In this document: piece after piece, positions 1 to 11,828 of the stretch | Numbering within the stretch: position 1 is the first letter of the stretch | Layout of the letters: each line of letters begins with the position of its first letter | Origin: Paulinella micropora | Taxonomy: Eukaryota > Cercozoa > Imbricatea > Euglyphida | Reading direction: 5' to 3' | Length of the DNA stretch: 64,000 nt | NCBI GenBank assembly: GCA_009731375.1 | Contig: BJOX01000355.1 | Coordinates: forward strand, 229,967 to 293,966 | Position numbers and translations under genes: made by a program | Notes under the pieces: model-generated | Database searches by the model: none | Told to the model about the DNA's origin: nothing | The model's input: only the letters and a program-made list of their open reading frames with translations

Positions 1-241
1 ATATTAATAGCTTGCTCATTGATAATACCTGCGTGCCCACCTTTGTCTACCCTTTTTGTTCCTTTTTTTTTTTTTTTATTTTTAAGTCCAAGCGCCTGTC
101 CAATGCGGCTACAGCGCTTCCTCGGGCTTCTGCAGGAAGAAGAAGCTCAAAGTTGGTCAGTCATCCTCATATATGATTCCAACCGCACTCGCATGCAGTG
201 TCACGACCTATATTACTTTTTTGAAAGAAAGCGTTGAAGGG

Positions 242-1086
242 ATGGACGCCGACGAGGAGGAAGACGAGGACGTAGTGGAGGAGGCCAAGCCGACGGCCAA
301 GCCTAGCAAGAAATCCAAGGGCTCCAAAAAAGGTAAACCTCTAATATATTATCAAACATGTTGTCAAATCGGTTTGTCTTTGTGATGTCTGTCTTGCAAT
401 TGTTACTAGAACCAGAAGTAAGCTCGGAGCAGCCAAATGTCACCTTCTTAATCGTTTCAATTGTGCCCTTCCTTTCGCAATCCGGATCCTTTATATGTAA
501 AACTATTTCTGTAAATGCGTGATAGGTTGGAAACAGCCCTGCGCCTGAAGCGATCCCGCAGGAGCAAAAAGTGGTACCGGGCATGCTCGACGCAATGAAC
601 AAGCAGATGCAACAACAGACCGCATTGTTTGAACAGTTGCTGATTCACAAAAAACAAGAACAAATGAAGAAAGACAGACCAGAGAGAAATAAGAACACTC
701 CAGAGACAAACCAAGACAACACATCCAAAGAAGAAAAAGGAAAAGGAAAAAGCAAATGCAAGCACGGCAAACAAGAAAAGGAAGAAGATGAACAAGAACA
801 AGAAAGCGAAGAAGATGAACAAGAGGGGGAGTGTGGGGACTGTCATGAGGGTCAAAAGCCGAAGAAAAAATGCAAGAACAGTGCTAGCTCTCAGATGAAC
901 AACATGAACACCATGCTTCAACGTATGTATGAGAGCCAGTTCCAGTGGAGTGGAATGGGAACGCCGATGCGGCGACAAACTTCCCATGCAAACTACAATA
1001 ACAGTCCCTTTCACAGCCCGCCTGAGTTTCGAAATCCTTACTTTGATTTTGCCCTAGCAACCATGGCTCTCCATCCAAAATATTAA
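242..1086 (+). CDS. Possible two-exon host gene, low-complexity charged protein
   Basis: Reading from an ATG at 242, an acidic then lysine-rich exon ends at 332, just before a GT at 333. An AG at 549-550 allows a frame-preserving join to a long frame running to a TAA at 1084-1086. The second exon encodes about 178 residues: a Gln-rich start, a long Lys/Glu/Asp-rich stretch at roughly residues 30-110, and a C-terminal part with Met, Asn, Ser and aromatic residues. I recognise no domain. An AATAAA lies 53 bases after the stop. The intron is inferred only from splice-site dinucleotides and frame, so the model is tentative. The first exon could extend upstream, since the frame is open from about 173. 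Confidence 0.35.
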
Positions 1087-1138
1087 GGTACTAATTTAAT
1101 TATTCATTTGCTACATGTCATGAATTGTAATGTAATGT

Positions 1139-1144
1139 AATAAA
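1139..1144 (+). promoter_or_regulatory. Possible poly(A) signal AATAAA
   Basis: The hexamer AATAAA lies 53 bases downstream of the stop at 1086. It fits a 3' end signal for the upstream gene, but it is common in AT-rich DNA. Confidence 0.25.
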
Positions 1145-1757
1145 TGAAGATGTATTTCTACGTTTGTTTAGGCGCCTGCCAGAGAAAGTCGAATCGATGA
1201 CAAATCATATGCATTTATTTCATTGGACGTGACGCAGCGCACACGCTCGCGGAAGCTTCAGCGGAGGGCGGGGACCTTGAGCGCACGTTCCATCCGCTAG
1301 TGATTTATTTGCCTGCTTTTTATAAGAGTTCATTATATTTTAGCAAGAAAATAGCAGCTCTTTCGTGCCTTTTCAATGAGGAGGGCTGGGCGTCGTGGGG
1401 GACGGCGCAACCCCCCCCCCCCCTCGTTTGTCAGTGACAAGTAAGTAACTTTTGACTTGCCCTATCAAGCATTAAATGAAACAAAAGCTGCGCAAATTGT
1501 TTATCAAGAGAAACGTAACAAAGCGCCGTCATAATATAAACGTAGCATATAAAATCTTAGAAAAATCAGTACTATACACGGTAGTAGACCGGTCGCTTCT
1601 GGAAGTGAAGTCAAGTAGCTTTCCGATTACTTAAAACATGATTTAACATGATTTTAATACATTCTGCAAGCAGGGAAATGATTTCCCATCATTTCCCAGA
1701 TGTTTGGAAAAAATGTGTATGGACATGAAAAATTTCGGAAAATCGGGGATCCCCTAG
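1145..1757. other. Intergenic, no gene seen
   Basis: Mixed-composition sequence with a poly-C run near 1411-1423. I see no reading frame with recognisable similarity. No LTR matching either copia element was found here, so the 5' end of the copia remnant that follows appears to be missing. Confidence 0.4.
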
Positions 1758-2522
1758 TTGTCTGAATTTTTTGTTATAAGACTGTTGAGAGCATTAAAAA
1801 TGTCATCACCAGAAGAAGAAGCAGAGCATGTAGAAGAAGCAGAGCATGTAGAAGAAGATGAAGAGGAAGAGAATAAACAAGAAGATGAAGAGGAAGAGAA
1901 TGAACAAGAAGATGAAAACGACAGTGAGAGCAGAGATGACTCTGTCACAGATGAACACAAAGCAAAGAAAGGAGAGAAAGAAGTAGCAATAGACAAAGCT
2001 ATGGTGTTGTTCAACGAAGGAGAGAGACCTAGACCCAATCACACCTATCAAGATAGTGGTGCGTCACAATATATTTGTCGTGATGAATCAGTTATGACAA
2101 ATATGACTCATGTCAAACCAGTGAAGTTCAAGACAGGTAATGGAGAAAGGGAGCTCAAGAGGGCAGGCATGATGCAAATGGCTAGAGTAGATGGACACGC
2201 AAAACCTCACATTATAGCCAAAGCAGCTTATTTCGACCCCTCAATGCCCATAAACATCGCCCCCACTGGTCCCATGGATCACTTCCACCACCGTGCAGTT
2301 ATCCATCAAAACGGACAGATGTTCATTCTCAAAAAGCCCCTAAAGCTAGATCAGAAAGACATATTTGTCAGGGTAAGACTCACGAAGTCTTGCTATACAG
2401 ATGGGACACTAAAAACGATAAACCGCTGCGCATCAATCCGCGTTTTGTCCCAGTCGATGTGCCCAAGACGGAAAGCATGTTGGGGTGAATGGGGAGGGAA
2501 GCCCCAAGAACAGAAAGGATAG
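1758..2522 (+). pseudogene. Copia 1 gag remnant and aspartic protease
   Basis: The first 90 or so residues are an acidic repeat region built on EEAEHV and EEEENEQEDE units. They are followed by the retropepsin active-site motif DSGASQYI near residue 101, which in copia polyproteins processes Gag and Pol. A glycine- and histidine-containing stretch follows, after which the frame is lost at 2522 and continues in another frame from about 2485. No zinc knuckle is visible upstream, so the gag part is incomplete. Inactive as written. Confidence 0.7.
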
Positions 2523-3523
2523 GGATAGCGATAGTAACACTCCACAACACAGCACAGACATAGATAGCAAAGATAGCAATAAGGATAGTCGTAGCGAAGC
2601 AGTACTGTACGTAAAGTACCCCAGCAAGACAGACAAACGTAGACCAATGGATATAGATATCTTACATCATAGTATAGGGCATTTTGGTTATCCAAAAGCT
2701 GCTGCATTCGCAGAAGCAGCCGGATATAGGATAGTTAGTCCCAAAGGCACACTAGAGAGCGCAAAAGAAGAGTGTGCACTATGCGAACCGTGCATGATCA
2801 GCAAATCGAAAGTTCTACCTAGATTCGCTGCAAATCACATTCGTACAGCTTCCAAGACAGCAGGGATTCTACATGTAGATACACAGGGAGCATGGCGCAC
2901 GATGTTTAGAACAGGAAAGAGGTATAAATTCTCGGTGACCGACGATTTTCCGGGTGCACACTTTACTTTTATCTCGCGCACAATAATGAGTTCATAGCTT
3001 GTCTAGAAAGGCCATCCATTTCTTCGAAACACAGACAGACAATAGTAATAGGACTAAGGAAATCCGTTGCGACCAGAAATTCACGGCACCCACTGAGGTA
3101 AAACGAGAATACCCAGGCATAATATGGAAAGATGCAGCTCCTGGCGATAAAGATGGTAACCCAACAGCTGAAAGGATGAACCAGACAACCGGAGGACCTG
3201 CCCGAGCAATGCGTATACACGCAGGGTTTCCACCCAATTTTTGGGACGAAAGGGAACATACGGCTTCCACTTTGTGAAATATTCTTCCGGCAACCACTTG
3301 TCCTAGAAAGGGTATGTCCCCTTATGAACAATTGTTCGGTAGAAAGCCCCCAAGGCACCAACTCAAGCCTGTAGGTAGCAGAGGAGTCATGCACATAGGT
3401 AAGAAAGACGGCAAGGGAGCTATGCCCGGCAAAGTTGTTACTCTAGTAGGGTACGACATACACAGGGAGCTGTATCGCGTATGGGACGGTAAAAGAGTGA
3501 TTCCAGGAGTTAGAAATGCGTGA
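2485..3523 (+). pseudogene. Copia 1 integrase (broken)
   Basis: The segment 2485-2997 carries the GAG-pre-integrase zinc site (HHSIGH, then CALCEPC) and the first catalytic Asp in the context LHVDTQG. After a stop at 2997, the frame 2999-3277 carries a second Asp (IRCDQK) and a downstream Glu in GNPTAERMN, the usual D,D,E order. 3314-3523 is the post-integrase segment (MSPYEQLFGRKPP, then a GYD...YRVWDG strand). Integrase would insert the cDNA into host DNA, but stops and shifts make this copy non-functional. Confidence 0.75.
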
Positions 3524-4159
3524 TTCAATCCGCGTAAAGTAGGTCCTCTTACGGGCAATACAGCGGAGATAGCATGGAGTGACGAATCTGAGGGGGAGCG
3601 AGAGACAGATACTTCACCGAAAACATTCCGCATTTAGACACTAGCGAGACAGGTAGTCTATTAGCAGACACTCCAGCATCATCGACTAACGCACAAGACA
3701 TTGACGACAAGGATCACACACCAATCATAGTCCCCACTCATGTGAACACGGACATATCAGATTCGCCAACTCATGACACCGAACAGTCACAGCACAGTGA
3801 ATCAGAACAACAAGATGAGCTAACCTTAGAGCAAAGCATGCGAGACGACTCATACAAACAAGTTAGCATAGGCCCAACTCCAAATTCTGATTTCACCGCA
3901 CCAGATGCCGACTACACTGACCCAATCAGTACGTAGAAGGCCAGCCCCCTCCGAAAGGATTAATATGGGAACAGAGCGATAGCGCATCGACTGCAAACAT
4001 AATCCACGGAAAAAGGACGAGAACACAGACAGACTTGTCGAAAACATCCACTCATTACGTAAAACTACTGAATGAGCACATGACTGACATGGATGACTGC
4101 ATTTCTCAAGAAGAAGCAAGCGAATGGTTGTTTTACATTCACATACCTACTGACCTAGT
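3524..4159 (+). pseudogene. Copia 1 linker between integrase and RT
   Basis: A Ser/Asp/Glu/Gln-rich, low-conservation linker, open at 3742-3936, as is typical between integrase and reverse transcriptase of copia polyproteins. Stops break it. No functional motif is visible. Confidence 0.5.
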
Positions 4160-5398
4160 AGAAGAAGGAATGACGCTAAAGGACTGAAAGCCCTAAGGGA
4201 GTTTAAAACTTACGAATGGGTAACAGCCGACGTTGTCAAACAAGCCGGCGTGAAGCCTGTGGGTTTATTACGGGTTCATAAAGTAAAGATAGACGATAAG
4301 GGAGTAGAATTCGTCAAGTCTCGACTATCTCTAAGAGGAGATCAGCTAGAACCCGGCATAAGCTATAATCCCGAACAGCTTTATGTCCCGTGTGCGAATC
4401 ATAGGTCAGTTTCGTTGCTTTTCAAACTAGCGGTAAGTTTAGGAAACAAAGTCTATGCCGCTGACTTCAAAAACGCATATCTTAATGCATTGATGAAGGA
4501 CCCGGTATATGCCAGAGCCCCTCCGGGAGTTACAGAGAAGGGCAGGGAAGGCATGTTTCTAAAGATCACCAAAGCTCTGTATGGAGCCCCCCAGGCAGAC
4601 AAGAGATGGTACGATCTTTTCGCTGAACTTCTAAGAGAGCTAGGCAACGAGCCTCTGAAAGCCGACCCGTGCATGTTCATACAAAAGGGAGTACACTTGA
4701 GCAAGGCCATCATTGGCGTGTTCCACGTTGACGATCTCATCTTCATAGCCCCCGATGAACGAGCCTACTCCAAATTTTGCGATAGCTTGGAGAAGCGATT
4801 TCCCATCAAACGTCTAGGCTCAGCCAGAGAGTTTAAAGGTATGGAGATTGAACAGCGAAAGGGAGAGATAATAGTACATCAGAGAACTTACGCTAGGAAG
4901 GTTATTAAGTTCTTCGGGTACGCAGATAGCAAGCCAAGCGCTACCCGAGGTACCAAAGTCGACCCCGCGCCTATGCACGCCTCAGCTAGACTTAGGCAGT
5001 TCTCTATTCCCCAGATAGTCGGGAGTTTGCTGTTTCTAGCCAAAATGACTAGACCGGATATCGACGAAGCTGTAAACGCAGCAAGCGTGTTACAAAACGT
5101 CGACGCAGGAGTAGCATATGCACGCCTAGGCAAGTGCATCCGATACCTGAAAAACTTACGGGCTTTGCGATTCAAATCGGGTATAAGATCCGGGTTGGTT
5201 GAACAAATTTCCGTATATCCGGATGCAGCGCATAAGGCATGCATTAAAACGGGAAAATCCAGAACCGGTTACGTTGTATTAGGAGGAAGCCCCGTTGCTT
5301 GGTTATCTAAGCGGCAAACTAAAGTTGCGCTGTCGTCAAATGACGCGGAAATCATTGCGACCAATGAAGCTCTTCATTTTGCTGATCCCGTTCCGTGA
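4160..5398 (+). pseudogene. Copia 1 reverse transcriptase and N-terminal RNase H
   Basis: An open frame of about 380 residues carries RT family 2 landmarks in order: KSRLSLRGDQ (the usual KARLVARG), ADFKNAYLNA with the first catalytic Asp, KALYGAPQADKRWY, and FHVDDLIF matching the YVDD box. An RNase H start follows (YPDAAHKA, SRTGYVVLGG, SSNDAEI). The frame ends at 5398 before the rest of RNase H. The RT core is well preserved compared with the upstream integrase. Confidence 0.85.
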
Positions 5399-5448
5399 TA
5401 AATGATTAAGTCCGGAATCCGATACCGTGAATATTGCTGTCAACGCTT

Positions 5449-5793
5449 TTATTCCATCCTTAGCATGAACTTATCCAGCAAATAATCCATTTGATCTTTT
5501 GGAAGGTACTTAGTTAATACATCCGCGATTTGTTCACGGGTATCTACTTTCCGGAACTTGATAATTTCGCTACTCTCAAGTTCGTTCAAGTAATGTTCCT
5601 CCACGAGTAGATGCTTTGTGCGCGGTCCCAAGAGTTCTCGTTGCGCTGCGAGAATTGTCTGGGCATAGTCCTCAAAGACATCGACGGGATTGTTTTCCGC
5701 TAAACCGATTTCGAGCAAAATATTTTTAACCGCCATCATTTCCCGCTCACACACACAACTCACACATATTAATGTGCGACGTGTGTCAAGCAC
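5449..5793 (-). pseudogene. Copia RNase H C-terminal half, inverted
   Basis: The minus strand encodes the tail of a copia RNase H: RTKHLLVEEHYL (usual RTKHIDIRYHF) and REQIADVLTKYLPKDQ (usual DQLADILTKPLP). This is the part missing from the plus-strand frame that stops at 5398, now in the opposite direction about 50 bases away. A local inversion of the 3' end, or abutment of a second element in opposite orientation, would explain it. Confidence 0.8.
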
Positions 5794-7759
5794 TTAAATG
5801 TATGAAGGTATGTATGATAATGATATAAGTAGCGGATAGGTCTTAGGCCCTGCATGAGCGGCGTGATAGACGGTCATGAACGAGCTTGCCACGCAAGGCA
5901 GAACAGGTTCAGGGGGAGCCAACACGTTTTCACAAAAATGTTAAGTCCACGGTCTCATTTGCTACATTTGACTAAGCCTTTACAGTATTTAGGTGGCTCC
6001 ACCCGAAATTCAAATTCTGACAGTGAATCGCTTCCAGAAAAACAATATCAGGTATCAAAGCTGAACCTTGATCATCATTTCGGTACAATATCTTTTCTGG
6101 AAAACACTGACAAAATTTGAAGTCAAACTTACGCACGCACTTCACATAATCATTGCTATACTAAGGTTAGTTGCACAATAAGTTGGACAGTACTAATTTG
6201 CAATCAGATCTCAATTTCTGTGTACTAATTTTGCGTTTTATGAAAGTTGCTTACAGATCGTTACAAAACATAATCGATATATGTATCATCATGCGAAATT
6301 ATGAAGTTCATACAAGTCGCTATGTCATTGCAATAGTAATAGACCTGTAAGGCAGGCAGTGAGTACGACTCACTATCAGGTATGTTAGTTTTCATCATGG
6401 AACTATAATTCGCGAGTGTGCACCTGACAGCTATCATTTAATCATAAAATTTATTTGAAAATAAGCATAAATCATAACGGCTATTTTTTCAAAATAATTC
6501 ATGATGAAATTGATAAGTTACATAGGTTGCATACAATAAATGTAGCAATTAGGCGCAACAGAAGGAGCAGCAACTGCAGCTGATGTTCCGGAAGCTTGCT
6601 GAAGCACTGGACTCGCATGGACCCCCCCCCCCCCCCCCCCCCTTTTTCCTTCCCCCCCCCCCCCCCCNNNNNNNNNNCGCGACGCCCAACTATTGCCGAT
6701 TGCTAAAGAAGGACTCAATCGCCGCACGAACATTGCTCCGACCGATTGCACCGATGGCGACGACCAATGCGACGACTGCATCGAGCTCCGAGTCTCAGCA
6801 TTGCGAGACGAGACGTAAAGAATCACGCTTGCTTACGGCAATGTTGTAAAGTTGGAAACGTATTATCTAATTAATGGGCCGACGTTCAAACAATACGTTA
6901 AGCGAACGCGATGACAGCGCTATACTAAACGCACGTACTGTATTAATGATCGAAGGCAAATTTTCAGACCTCAGGGGAGGTCACGATAATATATTTCAAT
7001 CGCAGCCCCGTAACATTACTGCTCAGACTGTTATGTATCGTTCTGTGCGACAAATTTCTATATTTGCTCACAATGTTAGTATAGTCGTTGCAATCATTAC
7101 GCTTTAACACAAATGCATGTAAATATCGAATTAAGGGGGAGCGTTGCGTCTGCTTTCATATTGTAATTTGATATTAACGTTTTCCCATATATTTCGTATA
7201 TCAGTATGGTCCGATGATAATTACCTTTATTAATTACGATTACCATTTTGTCAATTATGGATAATCATTGACGTAGGAATTATTTCTAGAAAGTCAGTTA
7301 ACAGTCATCCATTACGTCGACCATAATCTAATAGTAGTGACGTGTCACGTCGATAGCATAAAGTGTAAATTGATTGTATATTCAGTAAACTTCCGTTCGT
7401 ATTGGTGGGGAAGTACAGAAGGGTTTAAATACTCACCTGTAATCAATCTGCCGGAATTACTGTTCCGACGAACAGTCCGTCAATTGATTAATAGGTTATC
7501 AGTGTTACCGGATTCATCTCCGTGACACGCCTCTGCATCGCAATTCGTTTTTCGGACATTAAGTTTATTCGGTTTATAACGGGTTTTATCGGATACTTGC
7601 CCCCCTATTACACTCATAGGTGGTTCGATCGGCTCGCGGCGGGCGAGAGGATGAGGACGTAATCCGGACTTTGGCGTTGTGTCGCCTATTTGCTCGCTCT
7701 CCCATGAATGCCCCAACTCGCTCAGTTGTCGATCGATGACATTCTCTCGCATGTTCGCG

Positions 7760-7792
<33 letters not shown>

Positions 7793-8136
7793 TNNNNNNN
7801 NNNCCCCCCCCCCCCCCCCCCCCCCTGATCGCTTTATATTATTACTAGTATTATTATATTTATATACATACAAACATCTATACTAAGAGGCTAAGTTGGA
7901 GGTCGCAGTTGTTGCTCGGAGGGCGATTTATCAGACTACAATTCTGTACGTCTTGAAAGGCCTCGACAGCCAACCTGGAGTATATTCGGATCATCTTGTA
8001 TACCGCATATATCGATGCTATATATGTAATTTGATTATGCTATGCCTGTATTACATATTTACCTTACCATCGCCACCACTCATAACATAGGATAAGGTGT
8101 GAGTAGGCCATAATCTTCTTCTCGACGATTAGGCCT
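5794..8136. other. Non-coding, AT-rich, two assembly gaps
   Basis: No convincing gene. Ten-base N runs at 6668-6677 and 7794-7803 sit inside long poly-C tracts, so local sequence is unreliable there. Purine tracts AGGGGGAGC at about 5911 and AAGGGGGAGC at about 7132 look like polypurine tracts of LTR elements, suggesting further LTR fragments, but I could not match LTR ends to them. Confidence 0.4.
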
Positions 8137-8199
8137 GACTTGACTGGGGGGCGCTGCCCTGTGTGTAGTCTAACTAATACACACTTGCCCCAGCAAGTC
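8137..8199. other. Strong imperfect stem-loop
   Basis: GACTTGaCTGGGG at 8137-8149 pairs with CCCCAGCAAGTC ending at 8199. A nested TGTGTGTA/TACACAC helix lies inside the loop. It is 130 bases upstream of an LTR-like repeat, so it may be part of the 3' untranslated region of an LTR element. It does not fold as a tRNA cloverleaf. Confidence 0.4.
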
Positions 8200-8329
8200 G
8201 GGTAGCCACCGTCGACATTATCTCTTGGAGAGAGTGAGGGTAAGAGTGAGTATGTTTTGAGTCTGTGTTAAACTTTTTATAAAGAATAGCTAATAGGACC
8301 TGCAGTTAATTTAATTGCTCCAGGGGGAG

Positions 8330-8532
8330 TGTTAGACCTATTAATACAATATATTAATTAGGTTAGACAGTACGGGCCGGCATATGTAATCTGTGTCGTT
8401 AGAGCCATTACGTGTGTCCGGCCTAATACGTTCCCGCTCTTTGTCTTGGCGCGTTCTTCTAATAAAGTTTATACTGCAGACGATAGCAATAACTGCTTAG
8501 TTTTGACTCCGGATTATTAAGATAGTCTAACA
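8330..8532 (+). repeat. Putative 203-bp LTR with adjacent polypurine tract
   Basis: The unit begins TGTTAGAC and ends GTCTAACA, a perfect 8-bp terminal inverted repeat with the TG...CA ends of LTRs. It is directly preceded by the purine tract CAGGGGGAG, as expected for a 3' LTR of a plus-strand element. No partner LTR was found in the window, so it may be the 3' LTR of copia 1 or a solitary remnant. Confidence 0.55.
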
Positions 8533-10562
8533 ACTAGTTTCAACTCGTGCTGGAAAAGAAACCTGACAACAAACAACGACTTGCACTGTCCACACAATGG
8601 AGAAAACCCTCGCAATTTCTTCTTGGCTACAACCTGCACTCGAGGCGTCCCCCTCCTACTTAGTACCGGCTTGCGACTTCCTACAAAGAAGAATTTAACA
8701 ATTCTGAACAATTCCCGCCAGTCTAACTGCCGACGTCACACAAAAGATGTACCTCCAGAAATTGACCCACGTAACGCACGGATATGGGTGAAAATAGTAA
8801 TGGTAAAAAAGCTGGTGCCACCAGTACCAGGATAAGTACTATCAATGACTGTATTAATAACTAATAATACTAACAGTAACGACTACTGCTAACGTATAAT
8901 TGAGCAATAAGGACATAATGGAGGAGAAAGTGTCTAATTAATGTCCAATGCTTCCCCTTAATTAGATTCCCTTTCGAGTCAGTGTCCAACCACGATCCGC
9001 TACTAACAATTAGAGAAGGTAAATAGGCAAGGCGCAAGTGAGCAACCCTACGTCTCCAGTGGAGTTCGGCAACATAGCTACACTGTACTGAAACTAAAAG
9101 CGCGGTATGCACACCAGTGCAAATGATATGACTAAAATAAGAGCAAAGGCGCTAGCCTACGTGTTAATTTTTGTAGATCCTTGTATCTTTGGTGGTCTTC
9201 GCTTTTGATAGTTCAGTAGGATACTAGTTCAAGAACACTTGTACAAATTTTTTCAATAAAATTCCTCTTCTGTATGACAAACTTACTTGGTGTTTGGTGG
9301 TATTTTTTTGCATGAAAAAATGGAAAGTTATGTTTTGTGATTAGAAATAGGACTATAGAATGTCTAAATCTGTTTGTAAATTAATACACGTAAATTCACA
9401 AAGCCTGTCCTTGGTAATTTGAATACACAATGAGATTTCACACAGCGATTTTTTGATGGTATGTCTGACCAAAACATCACTTTGAAAATCGATGAGAGCG
9501 CATCGCTCCTTTCAATTTTATTGTTGAAAATGATACTTTTGTTTATTGTGATGCTATTCCAAGCCTCAGAACATGTGCACAGACCTCCTGAAATGCACAC
9601 AAGGTCACTGCCTTCTCGAGTTTCATGCTTCAAAAAATGTCTGACTTTATATTTTTAGACACACAAAAAAATAAGCTAGAAAAAGTCAGGAATGTTCAAC
9701 TAGTGCACATAGGAGTTAAATTAACTACTTTGCAGCAACATTTAATGAATAATACAACTCCTATGATGATCTTTTCATTTTGCTTTGATTCATTACGACC
9801 GGTTTTCACTTTGAAATTGCTCAGCATTTACAAATGATATTTTAATGAAAAGTATATACATATGTTCCTTGAAACTCAGTGAACTGAATTCTTACGTTCT
9901 TCATTCATTACGGGTTCCTTACACATCAGAAACTAGTTATGTGTATAGGATCCTCTGACACCATTTTTCCAGTGTTATTTCCCCAGCTCAACAAAAAAAC
10001 CCGTAGAATTTCCTAGGCAATCGTGAAACTTCACGCTCAAAAATGTTGGAGTCGGCTTGAACATAAAATTTTTGATGTTAATGTAATGTTTGAGATAAGT
10101 TTTGAACGTCTTGCACTAAATTTTATATAAAATCCTTTTGCCACATTGAAGTTCAATATTCAAATATTATATTTCACAAAAAAAAAATAGAAGGCAAAAC
10201 TTTATTTGCATTTTGATAAGGAGCTAATTAAATATGCTCTAGAAAAGTGTCTTTGCCAGTAATAATGGTATTAATAACTGTCCTGCCTATGAACCTGCCT
10301 ATAACTAAGACTATCCAAATTACAGGTAAATTGATTAGGTGGAGTAACGGGTATTGATAGTACATTACAACGCTTCCCCTTAGTCGCAAGTCAAAGGCTA
10401 TACTAGTGTGTAAATTTGGAAAATGGGGGTGAGGATCAGTTATGTAGTAATATGTATATGTTCAAAAAAATTTGCAATGCCCATCATCTAGAAAAATCAG
10501 TTTGTCTGCTTCCTCTCTGTCTTGGTTGGTTCTGACTGTTTCCTTGGTTATCGCATTTGTGA
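8533..10562. other. Non-coding, AT-rich spacer
   Basis: No gene recognised. Two minus-strand purine tracts reading AAGGGGAAGC (complement of 8951-8960 and 10373-10381) again resemble LTR-element polypurine tracts. Short frames in this stretch lack coding character. Confidence 0.35.
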
Positions 10563-11384
10563 TTAATATATTTTCCAGTGTTTTTTTATTATTTTTTTTT
10601 TAATTTTTTTTAAAAGGATTTCAACTGCTATTGAGAAGGGTATAAAGGTGTCTGGGTCTAGTTTGAAGATGGCTCTAATATCGCTGCATCTCTTCCTGTT
10701 GAGTGGATAAATATCTAGTATATCCTTGCATAAGAAGAATAAGCAGTTGTTGTTTTTGTTCGATGGTGATATTCTTACTCCTTCTTCAACCTCAGTTCTT
10801 TTATCTCTCGCTCCTTTATAGCATCCTCCGCCGTTCTCTTGGATTATGGTTATTACCACATACTGTATATATCTTTCATATCCACTCTCACTCGCTTCCA
10901 CATTGTTTATGTTATACTCGTTTAGTGCATCCATAAATTTAGTATGGTATTCACGAAGCAAAAATGAATTAGAACTTTTCTTTTTTAGATATCTATCGTA
11001 TCTTTGATTAGCAGGTGCCGTAAAGTATGTTATGGATATATGGACATCCGCATTACTCGTCATGCCTTCCCTTCTGGCATCTCGGATGGTTGGTATTAAT
11101 ACTTTATCTTCCAATTCATTGGTGTCGTAGAAGTTAATATCTAAATCTTTAAACTTGTATGTTAGAGAGTTCAACTGATTATCCCTTCTGACTTCAAAGG
11201 GTGATGCCTTAAATTCTCTTTGCTTCGCTTCTCGGGTCTTCGTCTTCTTAAGCACATTCTTCTTGCTACGAAGTTGGAGAATTAAAGGTTTGCTCGCTCT
11301 CATCTTAGTCTTCAGATTGGCCTTAGCCTGAAGAAGTTGAACATATTGCTTGTTTGGTCTGGATGGTAAAGGTGGTTTTGACAT
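10563..11384 (-). CDS. Orphan 273-aa protein, possible mobile-element fragment
   Basis: An intact minus-strand frame from an ATG at 11384. The N-terminus is basic (Lys/Arg-rich over residues 1-60), the middle is mixed alpha/beta in character, and residues about 205-225 read SPSNKNNNCLFFLCKDIL before a Lys-rich end that dissolves into an A/T tract. The NxxNNCL segment is loosely like the N-terminal NSDNLCLARAI stretch of the Polinton polymerase in this window, but this is a weak resemblance and OTU-like or unrelated proteins are also possible. The start lies about 25 bases from a repeat terminus near 11408, so gene and repeat may belong to one element. Function unknown; probably 3' truncated. 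Confidence 0.5.
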   Translation of the reverse strand: MSKPPLPSRPNKQYVQLLQAKANLKTKMRASKPLILQLRSKKNVLKKTKTREAKQREFKASPFEVRRDNQLNSLTYKFKDLDINFYDTNELEDKVLIPTIRDARREGMTSNADVHISITYFTAPANQRYDRYLKKKSSNSFLLREYHTKFMDALNEYNINNVEASESGYERYIQYVVITIIQENGGGCYKGARDKRTEVEEGVRISPSNKNNNCLFFLCKDILDIYPLNRKRCSDIRAIFKLDPDTFIPFSIAVEILLKKIKKKIIKKHWKIY

Positions 11385-11403
11385 TTACCATTATGTATAT
11401 ATA

Positions 11404-11828
11404 AGGTCATTACCCGGAATGCAAATATTGATTTTCATCAATATTTCCACAAAAAATATTGATTTTTCAATATTAGTATTGATTCAAAATCAATATCATT
11501 TTCCCCAAAAAAAATATTGATTTTGAAATCAATATTGATATTGATTTTTTTTAAGAAAATTTTTATGAAACCAAGGCCAAAAAAATATTGATTTTGCTGC
11601 AATATTAATATTGCACCATTATTGTCACTAGTTTTTAAGTATTTTCACACGAAGTTATAAAAAAAATTATGAAAAAATACAATACTAATATTGATTTTAT
11701 GCAATACTAATATTGATTTTTAATAGAATATTAATATTAAAAAACTATAATATTTATATTGAAATCAAGCAATATAAATATTGCATCTTTTCAATATAAA
11801 TATTGAATGTTCAGAAACAACTGTATGT
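11404..11828. repeat. Repeat terminus followed by AATATTGATTTT inverted repeats
   Basis: Starts with ATTACCCGGAATGCAAATA, a motif seen twice more (about 14816 on this strand, about 47103 on the other). It continues as alternating AATATTGATTTT and AAAATCAATATT blocks that can pair with each other. Probably the end of a repetitive element. Confidence 0.55.

Larger units (their letters stand above)
1758..5398 (+). mobile_element. Degenerate Ty1/copia retrotransposon 1
   Basis: The copia domain order is protease, GAG-pre-integrase zinc finger, integrase, reverse transcriptase, RNase H, all on the plus strand but spread over several frames with stops and shifts. I see no flanking LTR pair. The RNase H reading stops at 5398 and its missing C-terminal half appears inverted just downstream (5449-5793). 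This is an old, inactive copy, clearly different in sequence from the copia element at 16-45 kb. Confidence 0.85.

Noticed and set aside
571-1086. Start of the first gene at 571
   Set aside because: The codon there is GTG and the frame extends upstream; a spliced upstream exon with an ATG at 242 is more likely for a eukaryote.
6518-6849. Poly-Pro/poly-Gly frames around 6.6 kb
   Set aside because: They run through poly-C and an N gap.
8137-8199. tRNA gene
   Set aside because: The fold has no cloverleaf arms, anticodon loop or T-loop sequence.
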